DNA of 64,000 nt from assembly GCF_900111175.1 (NCBI RefSeq), contig NZ_FOGI01000013.1:184356-248355 (forward strand), written 5' to 3'. The stretch's first letter is position 1; each line of letters opens with the position of its first letter. Of this stretch, positions 44,669 through 52,162 are shown in pieces. A model generated the notes under the pieces. It worked only from the letters and a program-made list of their open reading frames with translations. It was not told the DNA's origin and ran no database searches. The position numbers and the translations under genes are program-made. Source of the DNA: Actinokineospora terrae (GTDB lineage Bacteria; Actinomycetota; Actinomycetes; Mycobacteriales; Pseudonocardiaceae).

Positions 44669-46030
44669 TCAGACGAGAACGGGTGAGGGGATGCTGTCGA
44701 GGCCATCTTGCAGTGCCTGGTCGCTGAGGGCGTCGTCGGACAGGGTGCCCGCCAGGTACTTCTGGTAGGCGACCAGGTCGAAGTCGCCGTGCCCGGACAG
44801 GCCGAGCAGGATCGTCTTGCCAACGCCTTCCTCCCGGCAGCGCAGCGCCTCGGTGACCGCGCCGCGGATGGCGTGGGTCGACTCCGGGGCGGGCACGATG
44901 CCCTCGGCCCGCGCGAACAGCACACCCGCCTCGAAGCAGTCATTCTGTCGGACGGCGACGGCTTCCATAAGACCGTCTTCCACCGCCCGGCTCACCACCT
45001 GGGCGATGTTGTGCGCGCGAAGACCACCGGCGTGCACCGCGGGCGGGATGAACTTGTGCCCGAGGGTGTGCATCCGGAACAGCGGGGTCAGCCCGGCCGA
45101 GTCGGCGTGGTCGTAGGCGATGCGACCGCGGGTCAGCGTCGGGCACGCGGCGGGCTCGACGGCGATCAGCCGGATGTCGCGCCCGCCCGCGAGCTTCTTG
45201 CGCAGGAACGGGAACGCCAGGCCCGCCAGGTTGCTACCGCCACCGGCCGCGCCGACGACGATGTCCGGGTAGTCGTCCGCCAGCTCGAACTGCTTGACCG
45301 CCTCCTGCCCGATGACGCTCTGGTGCGCGCACACGTGGTTGAGGCCGCTGCCCCGGGTGTAGCCGTACTCCGGGTTGGCGAGGGCGAACTGCAGCGCCTC
45401 GGACTTGGCCACGCCCAGGCTGCCCGGGTGGTCCGGCCGCTCGGCCAGCACGGCGAGCCCGGATTCGGTCTCGGTGCTCGGCGACGCGGTGCAGACCGAG
45501 CCGTAGGTCTCCATCAGCGTGCGGCGGTACGGCTTCTGCTCGAAGCTCACCCGCACCATGAACACCTTGGTCTTCATGTCGAACAGCGCGCCCGCCAGCG
45601 CGACCGCGCTGCCCCACTGGCCCGCGCCGGTCTCGCCGACCAGCCCGGTCTTGCCCGCCAGCTTGTTGTAGTGCGCCTGCGCCAGCGCGGTGTTCGGCTT
45701 GAAGCTGCCCGTGGGCGCGACGCCCTCGAACTTGTAGTAGATCCGCGCGGGGGTGTCGAGCGCCTTCTCCAGCCGCCGCGCCCGGAACAGCGGGGTGGAC
45801 CGCCACTGCGCGTAGAGCTGGCGGACCGGCTCGGGGATCTCGAACTCCGGCTCCAGGCTCAGCTCCTGCTCGACCAGCGCGGGCGGCATCGAGCGCGCCA
45901 GCGCCTCGCGGCTGACCGGCTCGCGGGTCGCCGCGTCCAGGATCGGCGCGATCCCGCCGACGTCGTAGGCCGGGTTGTACCAGGTGTGCGGGATGTCGGA
46001 CTCGGTCAGCTCGTACTTGATGTTGTCCAT
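44669..46030 (-). CDS. TrpB2-like PLP enzyme (tryptophan synthase beta-type), divergent active site
   Basis: 453 residues with the long TrpB2 N-terminus (DIPHTWYNPAYDVGGIAPIL). The PLP lysine lies in TGSFKPNTA (K111), followed by VGETGAGQWGSAVALAGALF, the phosphate loop GAAGGGSNLAGLAFP, and EGIVPAPESTHAI ... LGLSGHGDFDL. These enzymes do beta-replacement on serine or related amino acids through an aminoacrylate. Unlike the normal GSHK, the residue before the Lys is Phe (F110), and the usual ISEA and LGSVLNH segments read KSEA and RGSGLNH. There is no trpA or trp gene nearby. A role in making a non-protein amino acid for the operon is inferred. Confidence 0.88.
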   Translation of the reverse strand: MDNIKYELTESDIPHTWYNPAYDVGGIAPILDAATREPVSREALARSMPPALVEQELSLEPEFEIPEPVRQLYAQWRSTPLFRARRLEKALDTPARIYYKFEGVAPTGSFKPNTALAQAHYNKLAGKTGLVGETGAGQWGSAVALAGALFDMKTKVFMVRVSFEQKPYRRTLMETYGSVCTASPSTETESGLAVLAERPDHPGSLGVAKSEALQFALANPEYGYTRGSGLNHVCAHQSVIGQEAVKQFELADDYPDIVVGAAGGGSNLAGLAFPFLRKKLAGGRDIRLIAVEPAACPTLTRGRIAYDHADSAGLTPLFRMHTLGHKFIPPAVHAGGLRAHNIAQVVSRAVEDGLMEAVAVRQNDCFEAGVLFARAEGIVPAPESTHAIRGAVTEALRCREEGVGKTILLGLSGHGDFDLVAYQKYLAGTLSDDALSDQALQDGLDSIPSPVLV

Positions 46031-46042
46031 GCTCTGGCGCTC

Positions 46043-46738
46043 CTAGCTGGCCTCGCCGGTGAGGGAACCCTCGGCCAGCTCGTCGTCGGATCGGAACAGC
46101 TTCGGGTGCGCGGCGCGGATGCCGTCCACCACGGTCTCGTACGGGAAGTCGTCGAACTCGCCGCGCATCCGCAGGAACTCCATGTGCCTGCGGCCGTTCT
46201 CGTCGTACGGGTGGTACAGGCTGTCGGCCGTGCCGTCGAACTCCAGCGGCGCGATCTTGTAGAGCTTGCACAGCAGCTTGTTGAACACCGGGGTGGCCTT
46301 CACCCACCGGCCGTCCAGGTGCACGGAGGTGAGGCTGTGGAAGCAGAACACGTCCCCGCCGACCAGCTCGCGCAGCCGCTCGGAGGACAGGTGGTTGCGC
46401 ACGTCGCCGTAGACGATCCGGCTGGGAACGCCAACGGCGCGCACGGCCGCCGCGTACACAATGGACTTGTGCACGCAGAACCCGCGCTTGTGCTTGATGA
46501 TCGCGCTCGCGGTGAACTCCCCGCGCGTCATCCGGCTGCCGTAGACCTCGTAGTTGATACCGTCCCGCACGGCGTAGTAGAGCCGCACGGCCTTCTCGGT
46601 GTCGCTGAGCCCCTCGCCCGGTTGCCCTTCACCGGGCAGCGCCTTGGCGACGAACTCCCGCACGGTGTCGGAGTTGTAGTCGAGGAACTCGGTCTCCGCT
46701 GTCAGTGCCTTTAGCTCGACCGTCTCGTGTGAACTCAT
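46043..46738 (-). CDS. Transglutaminase-like cysteine enzyme
   Basis: 231 residues. Papain-like transglutaminase core: SDTEKAVRLYYAVRDGINYEVYG, the nucleophile C88 in KRGFCVHKSIVYAAAVRAVGVPSRIVYGDVRNH, and a His segment FCFHSLTSVHLDGRWVKATP. The triad Asp after the Trp is replaced in the KATPVFN stretch, apparently a subfamily trait. In andrimid biosynthesis AdmF, a transglutaminase homologue, forms an amide between carrier-bound thioesters. The neighbouring carrier protein and adenylation enzyme make that the most interesting possible role here (inference). Its start overlaps the flavoenzyme stop by 4 bp. Confidence 0.82.
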   Translation of the reverse strand: MSSHETVELKALTAETEFLDYNSDTVREFVAKALPGEGQPGEGLSDTEKAVRLYYAVRDGINYEVYGSRMTRGEFTASAIIKHKRGFCVHKSIVYAAAVRAVGVPSRIVYGDVRNHLSSERLRELVGGDVFCFHSLTSVHLDGRWVKATPVFNKLLCKLYKIAPLEFDGTADSLYHPYDENGRRHMEFLRMRGEFDDFPYETVVDGIRAAHPKLFRSDDELAEGSLTGEAS

Positions 46739-47886
46739 CCCAGTCCCATCATCGCGGCGACGCGCTGGCGCTGGATCTCCGTGGTGCCCGAGTAGATCGT
46801 CCCGGCCACGGCGTTGCGCACGTCCTTCTCGACCCCGTACTCGGTCATGTACCCGTACCCGCCGAACACCTGGACCGCGGCCAGCGCCGAGGCCAGGTTC
46901 GCCTCGCTGACCACCAGCTTGGTGATCGCGATGTCGGTGGTGACGTTCTTGCGCGCCACCAGTTTCTCCGCGGTGTCGTAGAGCCACTTGCGGGAGGTCT
47001 CCACCCCGATCCGCATGTCGACGAGCTTGTTCGACACCGACTGGTTGGACCCGATCGGCGCGCCGAACTGCTTGCGGGTCCTGGCATAGCGCACGCTCTC
47101 GCGCAGCCGGTGCTCCATCTCGCCCAGGTTGACCACGAAGGAGAGCAGGATCTCCCACTTCATCACGTGGTCGAGCACCAGGAACCCGGCGCCCACCTTG
47201 CCGACGACCCGGGTGGCGGGCACCCGGACGCCGTCGAGGAACAGCTCGCTCAACGGCGAGGTCTTCAGTCCCATCTTGCCCATCGGCTGCCCCACGTGCA
47301 GGCCGGGGGAGTCGCGCTCCACCAGGAACGTGGTGATGGCGTCCGGCGCGCCCGCCTTGCCGGTGCGGGCGTACACCAGGTAGGTGTCGGCGATGGGACC
47401 GTTGCTGACGAACGACTTCGACCCGGTCAGCACGTAGTCGTCGCCGTCGAGGACCGCGGTGGTGCGCATGGCCATCATGTCCGAACCGGCGTCCGGTTCG
47501 CTGATCGCGTGCGCGCCGATGGCCGAGCCGGAGCACACCCCGGGCAGGTACCTGGCCTTGAGCTCGGCGGAACCGAAGCGGTGCAGCGGGACCCCGGTGC
47601 TGACCACGTGCGTGGTCACCGAGAACGGGAACCCGCCGTCCCGGCAGGCCTCGCCGAGGCCCTCCAGCACGTACATCGTGGTCAGCAGGTCCGCGCCGAG
47701 CCCGCCGTACTCGGTGCCGAAGGGCAGCCCGAGCAGGCCGGACTCGCGCACCAGCGCCCACCCGTCCCGGGAGAACTCGCCGGTGGCGTCCCGTTCCAGG
47801 TGGTCCTTGCCCACCGCGGCGCCCAACTCGGCCGCCGCGGCGCGCAGGGTGCGCTGCTCGTCGGTCCAACCGATCACGGGGCGCAC
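46735..47886 (-). CDS. Acyl-CoA dehydrogenase-type flavoenzyme, probable aminoacyl-carrier-protein oxidase
   Basis: 383 residues, full ACAD fold: LPFGTEYGGLGADLLT, AISEPDAGSDMMAMRTTA, GSKSFVSNGPIADTYLVYART, RYARTRKQFGAPIG, QVFGGYGYMTEYGVEKDVRNA. The usual SCAD/MCAD base (Glu in YEGT) is Ser here (IYSGTTEIQ). A Glu at about residue 245 (MKWEILL) sits where isovaleryl-CoA dehydrogenase-type enzymes carry the base. Together with a discrete carrier and an adenylation enzyme this resembles the prolyl-PCP to pyrrolyl-PCP systems (PltF/PltL/PltE), so an alpha,beta-desaturation of a carrier-bound amino acid is proposed. Overlaps the cupin gene by 13 bp. Confidence 0.88.
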   Translation of the reverse strand: MRPVIGWTDEQRTLRAAAAELGAAVGKDHLERDATGEFSRDGWALVRESGLLGLPFGTEYGGLGADLLTTMYVLEGLGEACRDGGFPFSVTTHVVSTGVPLHRFGSAELKARYLPGVCSGSAIGAHAISEPDAGSDMMAMRTTAVLDGDDYVLTGSKSFVSNGPIADTYLVYARTGKAGAPDAITTFLVERDSPGLHVGQPMGKMGLKTSPLSELFLDGVRVPATRVVGKVGAGFLVLDHVMKWEILLSFVVNLGEMEHRLRESVRYARTRKQFGAPIGSNQSVSNKLVDMRIGVETSRKWLYDTAEKLVARKNVTTDIAITKLVVSEANLASALAAVQVFGGYGYMTEYGVEKDVRNAVAGTIYSGTTEIQRQRVAAMMGLG

Positions 47887-48260
47887 TCGTAATGGGAGAA
47901 GCCGTCGGCGTCGAGGTTGTGCCGCTCGTCGCCGCGCAGCGCCGGGGAGAAGATCGACACCAGCTCCAGGTCCTGGTCGGGACCGGCGATGAGGAAGTGC
48001 GCGTCGTTCTGGTCGAGCGCGTAGAGCACCCCGGGCTCGAGCCGGTGCACGGTCCCGTCCGGGGTCTGCACCTCACCGGACCCGGCGATGCAGTAGCACG
48101 CCTCCAGGTGCTGGCGGTACTGCAACCGGGACTTGGTCCCCGCCCGCACGGTGGTGTGCGCGACGGAGAAGCCCATGTTGTCCGGTCTCAACAGGAACCG
48201 GTAGCTCAGCCCGTTGCCCCAGTCGACGCAGGCAACCTCGGAGCGGTTGCGGACGATCAT
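47874..48260 (-). CDS. Ectoine-synthase-like cupin (EctC homologue)
   Basis: 128 residues, a full-length EctC-type cupin. It opens MIVRNRSEV and has NMGFSVAHTTVRAG, HLEACYCIAGSGEV, PGVLYALDQNDAHFL, FSPALRGDERH. The three metal ligands of ectoine synthase (Glu, Tyr, His) correspond to E53, Y80 and H88. By-eye alignment shows the substrate-pocket Trp near residue 18 replaced by a small or aliphatic residue. There is no ectA, ectB or ask gene, and ectoine is not made by an operon with a carrier protein, so a different cyclisation is likely. EctC homologues are known to form cyclic amidines such as 5-amino-3,4-dihydro-2H-pyrrole-2-carboxylate from glutamine. Its start overlaps the carrier stop (ATGA). 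Confidence 0.88.
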   Translation of the reverse strand: MIVRNRSEVACVDWGNGLSYRFLLRPDNMGFSVAHTTVRAGTKSRLQYRQHLEACYCIAGSGEVQTPDGTVHRLEPGVLYALDQNDAHFLIAGPDQDLELVSIFSPALRGDERHNLDADGFSHYECAP

Positions 48261-48517
48261 AACGCTGGCCCTTTCACGAGTGCGGACTCAACGAAGGCGT
48301 CGACGGCGCGCACCGACCGGAACTGCTCCGGCGCGAGGTCGATGTCGTCGACGGGCAGGTCGTAGCGCTCGCCGAGCCAGCCGATCAGCCGCAGCAGGCC
48401 GAGGCTGTCGACCACGCCGTTGTCCAGCAGGTCGTAGTCGGCGTCGAGTTCGTCGGCCCGGATGTCGGGGGCGAACTCGGCGACGACGTACCGGGTGATC
48501 TCATCGATGCGGGACAT
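48257..48517 (-). CDS. Discrete carrier protein (ACP/PCP)
   Basis: 86 residues. The phosphopantetheine site is LLDNGVVDSLGLLRLI with Ser38, preceded by the usual helix (RIDEITRYVVAEF) and followed by helices 2-4. It overlaps the ectoine-synthase-like gene by 4 bp and lies 21 bp after the adenylation gene, so the adenylation enzyme is its obvious loading partner. It would hold the amino acid as a thioester while the flavoenzyme, cupin or transglutaminase-like enzyme act on it. No phosphopantetheinyl transferase is in the window. Confidence 0.93.
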   Translation of the reverse strand: MSRIDEITRYVVAEFAPDIRADELDADYDLLDNGVVDSLGLLRLIGWLGERYDLPVDDIDLAPEQFRSVRAVDAFVESALVKGPAL

Positions 48518-48538
48518 CCGCTCCAGATCCCTTCCGTG

Positions 48539-49909
48539 CTAGACCCGTTCGGCCAGCAGCTTCTTGCGGTCGACCTTGCCGGTGGACGTGCGGGGGAACT
48601 CGTCCGCGGTGAGCTCCACCGAGGACGGGACGGCGGTGCGGGGCAGCAGCCGCGCGCAGTGCGAGCGCAGGGTGAGGCTGTTGGGCCGGGTGCCGTCGAC
48701 CGCGCGGATCACCGCGTGCAGCCGGTACCCGGCCTCGTCGTCGGGCACCGCGAGCACCACGACGTCGGCGACCTCGCCGTGCGCCTGCAGCGCTTGCTCC
48801 ACCTGGCGCAGGTTGGTCCGAACGCCGCGCACCTTGACCTGGTGGTCGGCGCGGCCGTCGAGGTGGAACACGCCGTCGGCGTCGCGGCGCACGAGGTCGC
48901 CGGTGCGCAGCCAGGTCTCGCCGTCGATGTCGACCCACCGGTCGGTGATCGCGGTGTCGAGGTAGCGGCCCGCCTGGAACGGGGTGCGCACCAGCAGCTC
49001 GCCGCCGTCCACCCTGGCCTGGACGCCGTCGATGGGGCTGCCGATCGGTACCGGGTCGCCGCTGGTCGGGTCGGAGTCGTGGATGAGGCTGTCGTTGGTC
49101 TCGGTGCAGCCGTACACATTCCGCAGCCGGGCGTTCGGGAAGAACTCGGGGAGGCGGGCCAGCAGCTCGGGCGGGATCGCGTCGCCGGTGTGTACGACCT
49201 CCCGCACGCCCGGGAACGGGCTGTCGGCCACCTCCAGCAGCCGCCGGTAGAACAGCGGGACCGCCTGGACGACCTCGACCCGCGCGTGGGTGAAGGCGCG
49301 CAGCAGGTAGCGGGCGTCGAGGGCGCGTTCCTGGTCGGCGAGCAGCACGTGGCCGCCGTGGCGCAGCGTTGTCCAGATGTCGAGCAGGCACAGGTCGAAG
49401 TTCAGCGGCGCGTAGCTGAACACCACGCTGCCCCCGGTGATGCCGAACGCGCCCGCGGCCCAGTCGGTGAACCGGTCGACCCCGGTGTCGGGCAGCGGCA
49501 CGACCTTGGGCAGTCCGGTGGACCCGGAGGTGGTCAGCAGCGGGCCGACGCCGTCGAGGTCGGGCACCTCGTCGGCGGGCTCGCCGGTGTCCACGGTGGT
49601 CAGGTCGGCGTGCAGCACGTGCCCACAACCCGCCTGCCGGTACAGCGCCGCGCTGGCGTCGACCCCGAGGTCGTAGGGCGGCAGCAGGAACGGGCGGCGT
49701 TCGGCCCAACAGGCCAGCACGAGCGCCACCGACTCGGGGGACTTGCGCACCCGCAGCCCGACCGGTCGCCCGCCGGGCAGCCGCTGGAGCACCCGAGCGG
49801 CGTCCCCGACCAGTGCCCGCAGCTCCCGATAGGACACGTCGGCCCCATTGAACGTCAGCGCGGTGCCTTTAGCGCGGCTGTCCACGAGACCGGATAAATG
49901 GTCTCCCAT
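48539..49909 (-). CDS. Free-standing amino-acid:carrier-protein ligase (prolyl-AMP-ligase-like)
   Basis: 456 residues from ATG 49909. Core motifs: TTSGSTGLPKVVP, LNFDLCLLDIW (Asp for the amino group), RNVYGCTETND, LRTGDLV, VKVRGVRTNLRQVE, and the terminal TSTGKVDRKK with the A10 Lys. The hand-read pocket begins D-L-L, as in the proline-activating enzymes that start pyrrole formation (PltF type); the rest of the code (Q-V-T-V-D-S) differs, so proline itself is uncertain and a proline-like cyclic amino acid is possible. First gene of the minus-strand operon that continues with the carrier protein. Confidence 0.9.
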   Translation of the reverse strand: MGDHLSGLVDSRAKGTALTFNGADVSYRELRALVGDAARVLQRLPGGRPVGLRVRKSPESVALVLACWAERRPFLLPPYDLGVDASAALYRQAGCGHVLHADLTTVDTGEPADEVPDLDGVGPLLTTSGSTGLPKVVPLPDTGVDRFTDWAAGAFGITGGSVVFSYAPLNFDLCLLDIWTTLRHGGHVLLADQERALDARYLLRAFTHARVEVVQAVPLFYRRLLEVADSPFPGVREVVHTGDAIPPELLARLPEFFPNARLRNVYGCTETNDSLIHDSDPTSGDPVPIGSPIDGVQARVDGGELLVRTPFQAGRYLDTAITDRWVDIDGETWLRTGDLVRRDADGVFHLDGRADHQVKVRGVRTNLRQVEQALQAHGEVADVVVLAVPDDEAGYRLHAVIRAVDGTRPNSLTLRSHCARLLPRTAVPSSVELTADEFPRTSTGKVDRKKLLAERV

Positions 49910-50405
49910 AAAGGCCCCCGATTGATAAGCATTCTGCCTTTCCGAGACGCTAGCGACGACCGGTCGGACCACGCAAACCGCCGAACGGGTGACGGTCAGG
50001 TGAAACCAATCCCAGATTGAAGGACCCCGGGCTAGTGCCTGCTACTCCGAAAGAGCCAGTCGGGCCACCCGGTCCGCGCAATGCCCCGCGCTTCCCGAGA
50101 GCTGTTCACTATTGAATTTGCGGGCGGGTGTTAACGCATTGGTGCGCTTCGCGGCTATACGCCCGCGACAAAGTGGTGTAGGCCCCATCTGTTCTCATGG
50201 GACGGTAAGGGGTTGACATCCGGCGACCCTCCGGGGTGGAGGGTGCCAGCGGTGCCCGGCTCCGTGTTCGCGGCCGACCGGTGCTGTGCCACGCCGGGTC
50301 GGGTGTGATCCGGGTTCGCGGGTCTGGCGTGATCGGTGCCGCCGGAGCGGTGCTTACAATCAGCGCCCAGTCCGGGCCGCGATCGGCTGGAGTGTCTACA
50401 AGGGA
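49910..50405. other. Non-coding gap upstream of the carrier operon, 496 bp
   Basis: Lower GC than its flanks, especially 49975-50215, and without a convincing reading frame. It should hold the promoter of the eight-gene operon (minus strand); TAGCGT on the minus strand at 49947-49952 is a possible -10 box. On the plus strand TTGACA at 50213 stands alone without a -10 box. ACCCTCC/GGAGGGT at 50226-50244 is a 7-bp hairpin. Confidence 0.45.
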
Positions 50406-50957
50406 CTATTCCGGGATCGGGTAGACCTGACCGAGCGACCGGTGCACCCGGGCGATGTCCTCGGGCGCGGTCCGGGTGGTGCGGCGGGTGCGGGCCAGGT
50501 GCGCCAGGATCACCCCGGCCATCACCTCCGCCTCGCGTTCCTCGACGGCCGAGTAGTTCTGCCGCGCCAGCAGCACCGCGGGGTCGATGTCGGGGAACAG
50601 CAGGTCAAGGGCCGCGCCGTCGAGGCTGTCGCCGATGTGGCCGCACAGCAGGTGGCCGAGTTCGTGGGCGATGATGTGTTCCTGGTGCGGCGTACTGGTT
50701 TGCGACTCGTAAACGATGTAATCCCCGGCCCTGGTGGACAACCAGACGCCGGTGGGGTCGGTGCTGCGCAGTGCCATGGGGATCAGGTCGATGTCGCGGC
50801 CGAGCCGGGTGGCGACCTGGGCGCAGAAGCGGTGGATGTCGCCGTCGGCCGGGATGTCGAAGGCGGCGAGGCGGTCCTCGCACGCGCGGCGCAGGCGCTT
50901 GACCGTCGCCGGTCCGGTCTGCCTCAGGCGGAGCCAGTCGAGGACCGGGATTCCCAC
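50406..50957 (-). CDS. ImmA/IrrE-type metallopeptidase domain protein
   Basis: 183 residues from GTG 50957 (GGGAG upstream). The zinc site IIAHELGHLLCGH (HExxH) near residue 95 and the family pattern PMALRSTDPTGVWLSTRAGDYIVYES match ImmA/IrrE proteins, which cleave or relieve XRE-type repressors. It is the last gene of a minus-strand block (XRE regulator, MFS, MAB_1171c-like, this gene) and overlaps the upstream gene by 34 bp, so the XRE protein at 53.4-53.9 kb is its likely partner (inference). Confidence 0.85.
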   Translation of the reverse strand: MGIPVLDWLRLRQTGPATVKRLRRACEDRLAAFDIPADGDIHRFCAQVATRLGRDIDLIPMALRSTDPTGVWLSTRAGDYIVYESQTSTPHQEHIIAHELGHLLCGHIGDSLDGAALDLLFPDIDPAVLLARQNYSAVEEREAEVMAGVILAHLARTRRTTRTAPEDIARVHRSLGQVYPIPE

Positions 50958-52162
50958 GTCGCATCTCCCGCGAGTTCGGTCGGCCGGGGTGGTGGCGCGG
51001 CCGGACCACCTCGCCAAGGGTAACGGACGAAACACTCGCTGACGCGGACCAACCAGGCGATCTCACTGGGCAGACTGTCGATGGGCGGGCTGAAGAACGC
51101 CAGGTCCTCACCGCCGACCGGTGCGCCGAGCGCGGCGCGGATCTGGCTCGCGGCGACCACGGCCTCCGGGTCCCGCCCCGCGGTCCTCGCCGTCGCCGCC
51201 GCTTGGGCGAGCAGGTCGCTGGTGAGCCGGGACCGCAGCACGAGCAACCCGTCGCGGATCTCGATGACCCTGCGGTAGAGCCGATGGCTCAACTCGGTCG
51301 TCTGCACGAGGTCGTACGCCGCGGAACGCGGTGGCTCCAACGCGATGTGCGGCACGGCTTGGTAGATGGCCAGCCATAGCGGATAGAGAGTGCGGTATGT
51401 CCGATAGGAGCGCACCCACACTGCGAGCCGCGGCCCCCACGCCGGGATTGTCAGTCCGAGAGCGATGAACAAGATGGCGCTACCGCAGCCGACCGGGGTA
51501 AGCCACTCCCAGCGCAACGGGTCGAGTCCGAGGTAAGCCAGCACCATGCCCGTGATCCGGTTGACGCACATGCTCAGGTAGCACAACGCTCCCAGGGCAG
51601 TAAGGCGTAACCCTCGGCGTAACCACGGTTCCTCGGTGCGGCGGGCGCAGGACACACACATCCGGAAGATCTCGATCAGACCCGCGCCGAACGTGATGAC
51701 GTAGACCAGCGTGTAGATGGCGACAGCGGGACGGGTGTAGTTCTGCGGTAGGTAGGTCTCCGAGTGCTGCTCGACGGCCGCGTACACCCAGAGCGCGACA
51801 AGAGCGGCGGACACCACCACCGCGTAGGCGATGCGGCGGCGTGCGCGCGGCCATGCCTGCTCGGGAGGGTGCGACCAGTACACGAGCAGTATCAACATGC
51901 TCGGCGTGAACAACCCGACCGCGAGGACGTGCATCAGCAGCACGGCGAGGTTGGGCACACCGGTGCCGTCGTCGAACGCGGCGGCGATCTGGGGGACCGC
52001 CAAGACCCAGCCGAGGCCTTCGGCCAGTAGCGCCACGATGAGCGCCACCACGGCTGGGTCGCGGCGGTTGCGCCAAGAGGCGGTCACCCGGTACCCGAGG
52101 GCGGTGAAGCACAACACCGCGCACGACGAGAAGACCACCGTCTTGACGACAAGCATGCTCAC
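50924..52162 (-). CDS. MAB_1171c-like seven-helix membrane protein
   Basis: 412 residues, GTG 52162 overlapping the MFS stop (GTGA). Seven hydrophobic helices lie in residues 5-245, followed by a cytosolic helical domain starting TYRTLYPLWLAIYQAVPHIAL, the pattern of the actinobacterial MAB_1171c putative-transporter family (C-terminal DUF6545-like). These are usually encoded beside XRE and ImmA/IrrE genes, as here. Biochemical function unknown; a membrane sensor or transporter controlling the ImmA/XRE pair is a reasonable guess. Confidence 0.78.
   Translation of the reverse strand: MSMLVVKTVVFSSCAVLCFTALGYRVTASWRNRRDPAVVALIVALLAEGLGWVLAVPQIAAAFDDGTGVPNLAVLLMHVLAVGLFTPSMLILLVYWSHPPEQAWPRARRRIAYAVVVSAALVALWVYAAVEQHSETYLPQNYTRPAVAIYTLVYVITFGAGLIEIFRMCVSCARRTEEPWLRRGLRLTALGALCYLSMCVNRITGMVLAYLGLDPLRWEWLTPVGCGSAILFIALGLTIPAWGPRLAVWVRSYRTYRTLYPLWLAIYQAVPHIALEPPRSAAYDLVQTTELSHRLYRRVIEIRDGLLVLRSRLTSDLLAQAAATARTAGRDPEAVVAASQIRAALGAPVGGEDLAFFSPPIDSLPSEIAWLVRVSECFVRYPWRGGPAAPPPRPTELAGDATWESRSSTGSA

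Noticed and set aside
44669..46030. Primary tryptophan biosynthesis gene
   Set aside because: No trpA, trpC or trpE nearby, divergent active-site motifs, and tight coupling to secondary-metabolism genes.
47874..48517. Ectoine biosynthesis operon
   Set aside because: Only an EctC-like gene is present; ectA, ectB and ectD are absent and the neighbours are carrier-protein biosynthetic genes.
50213..50241. Sigma-70 promoter from TTGACA at 50213
   Set aside because: No -10 box at 16-18 bp spacing (GTGGAG is there instead) and no plus-strand gene follows.
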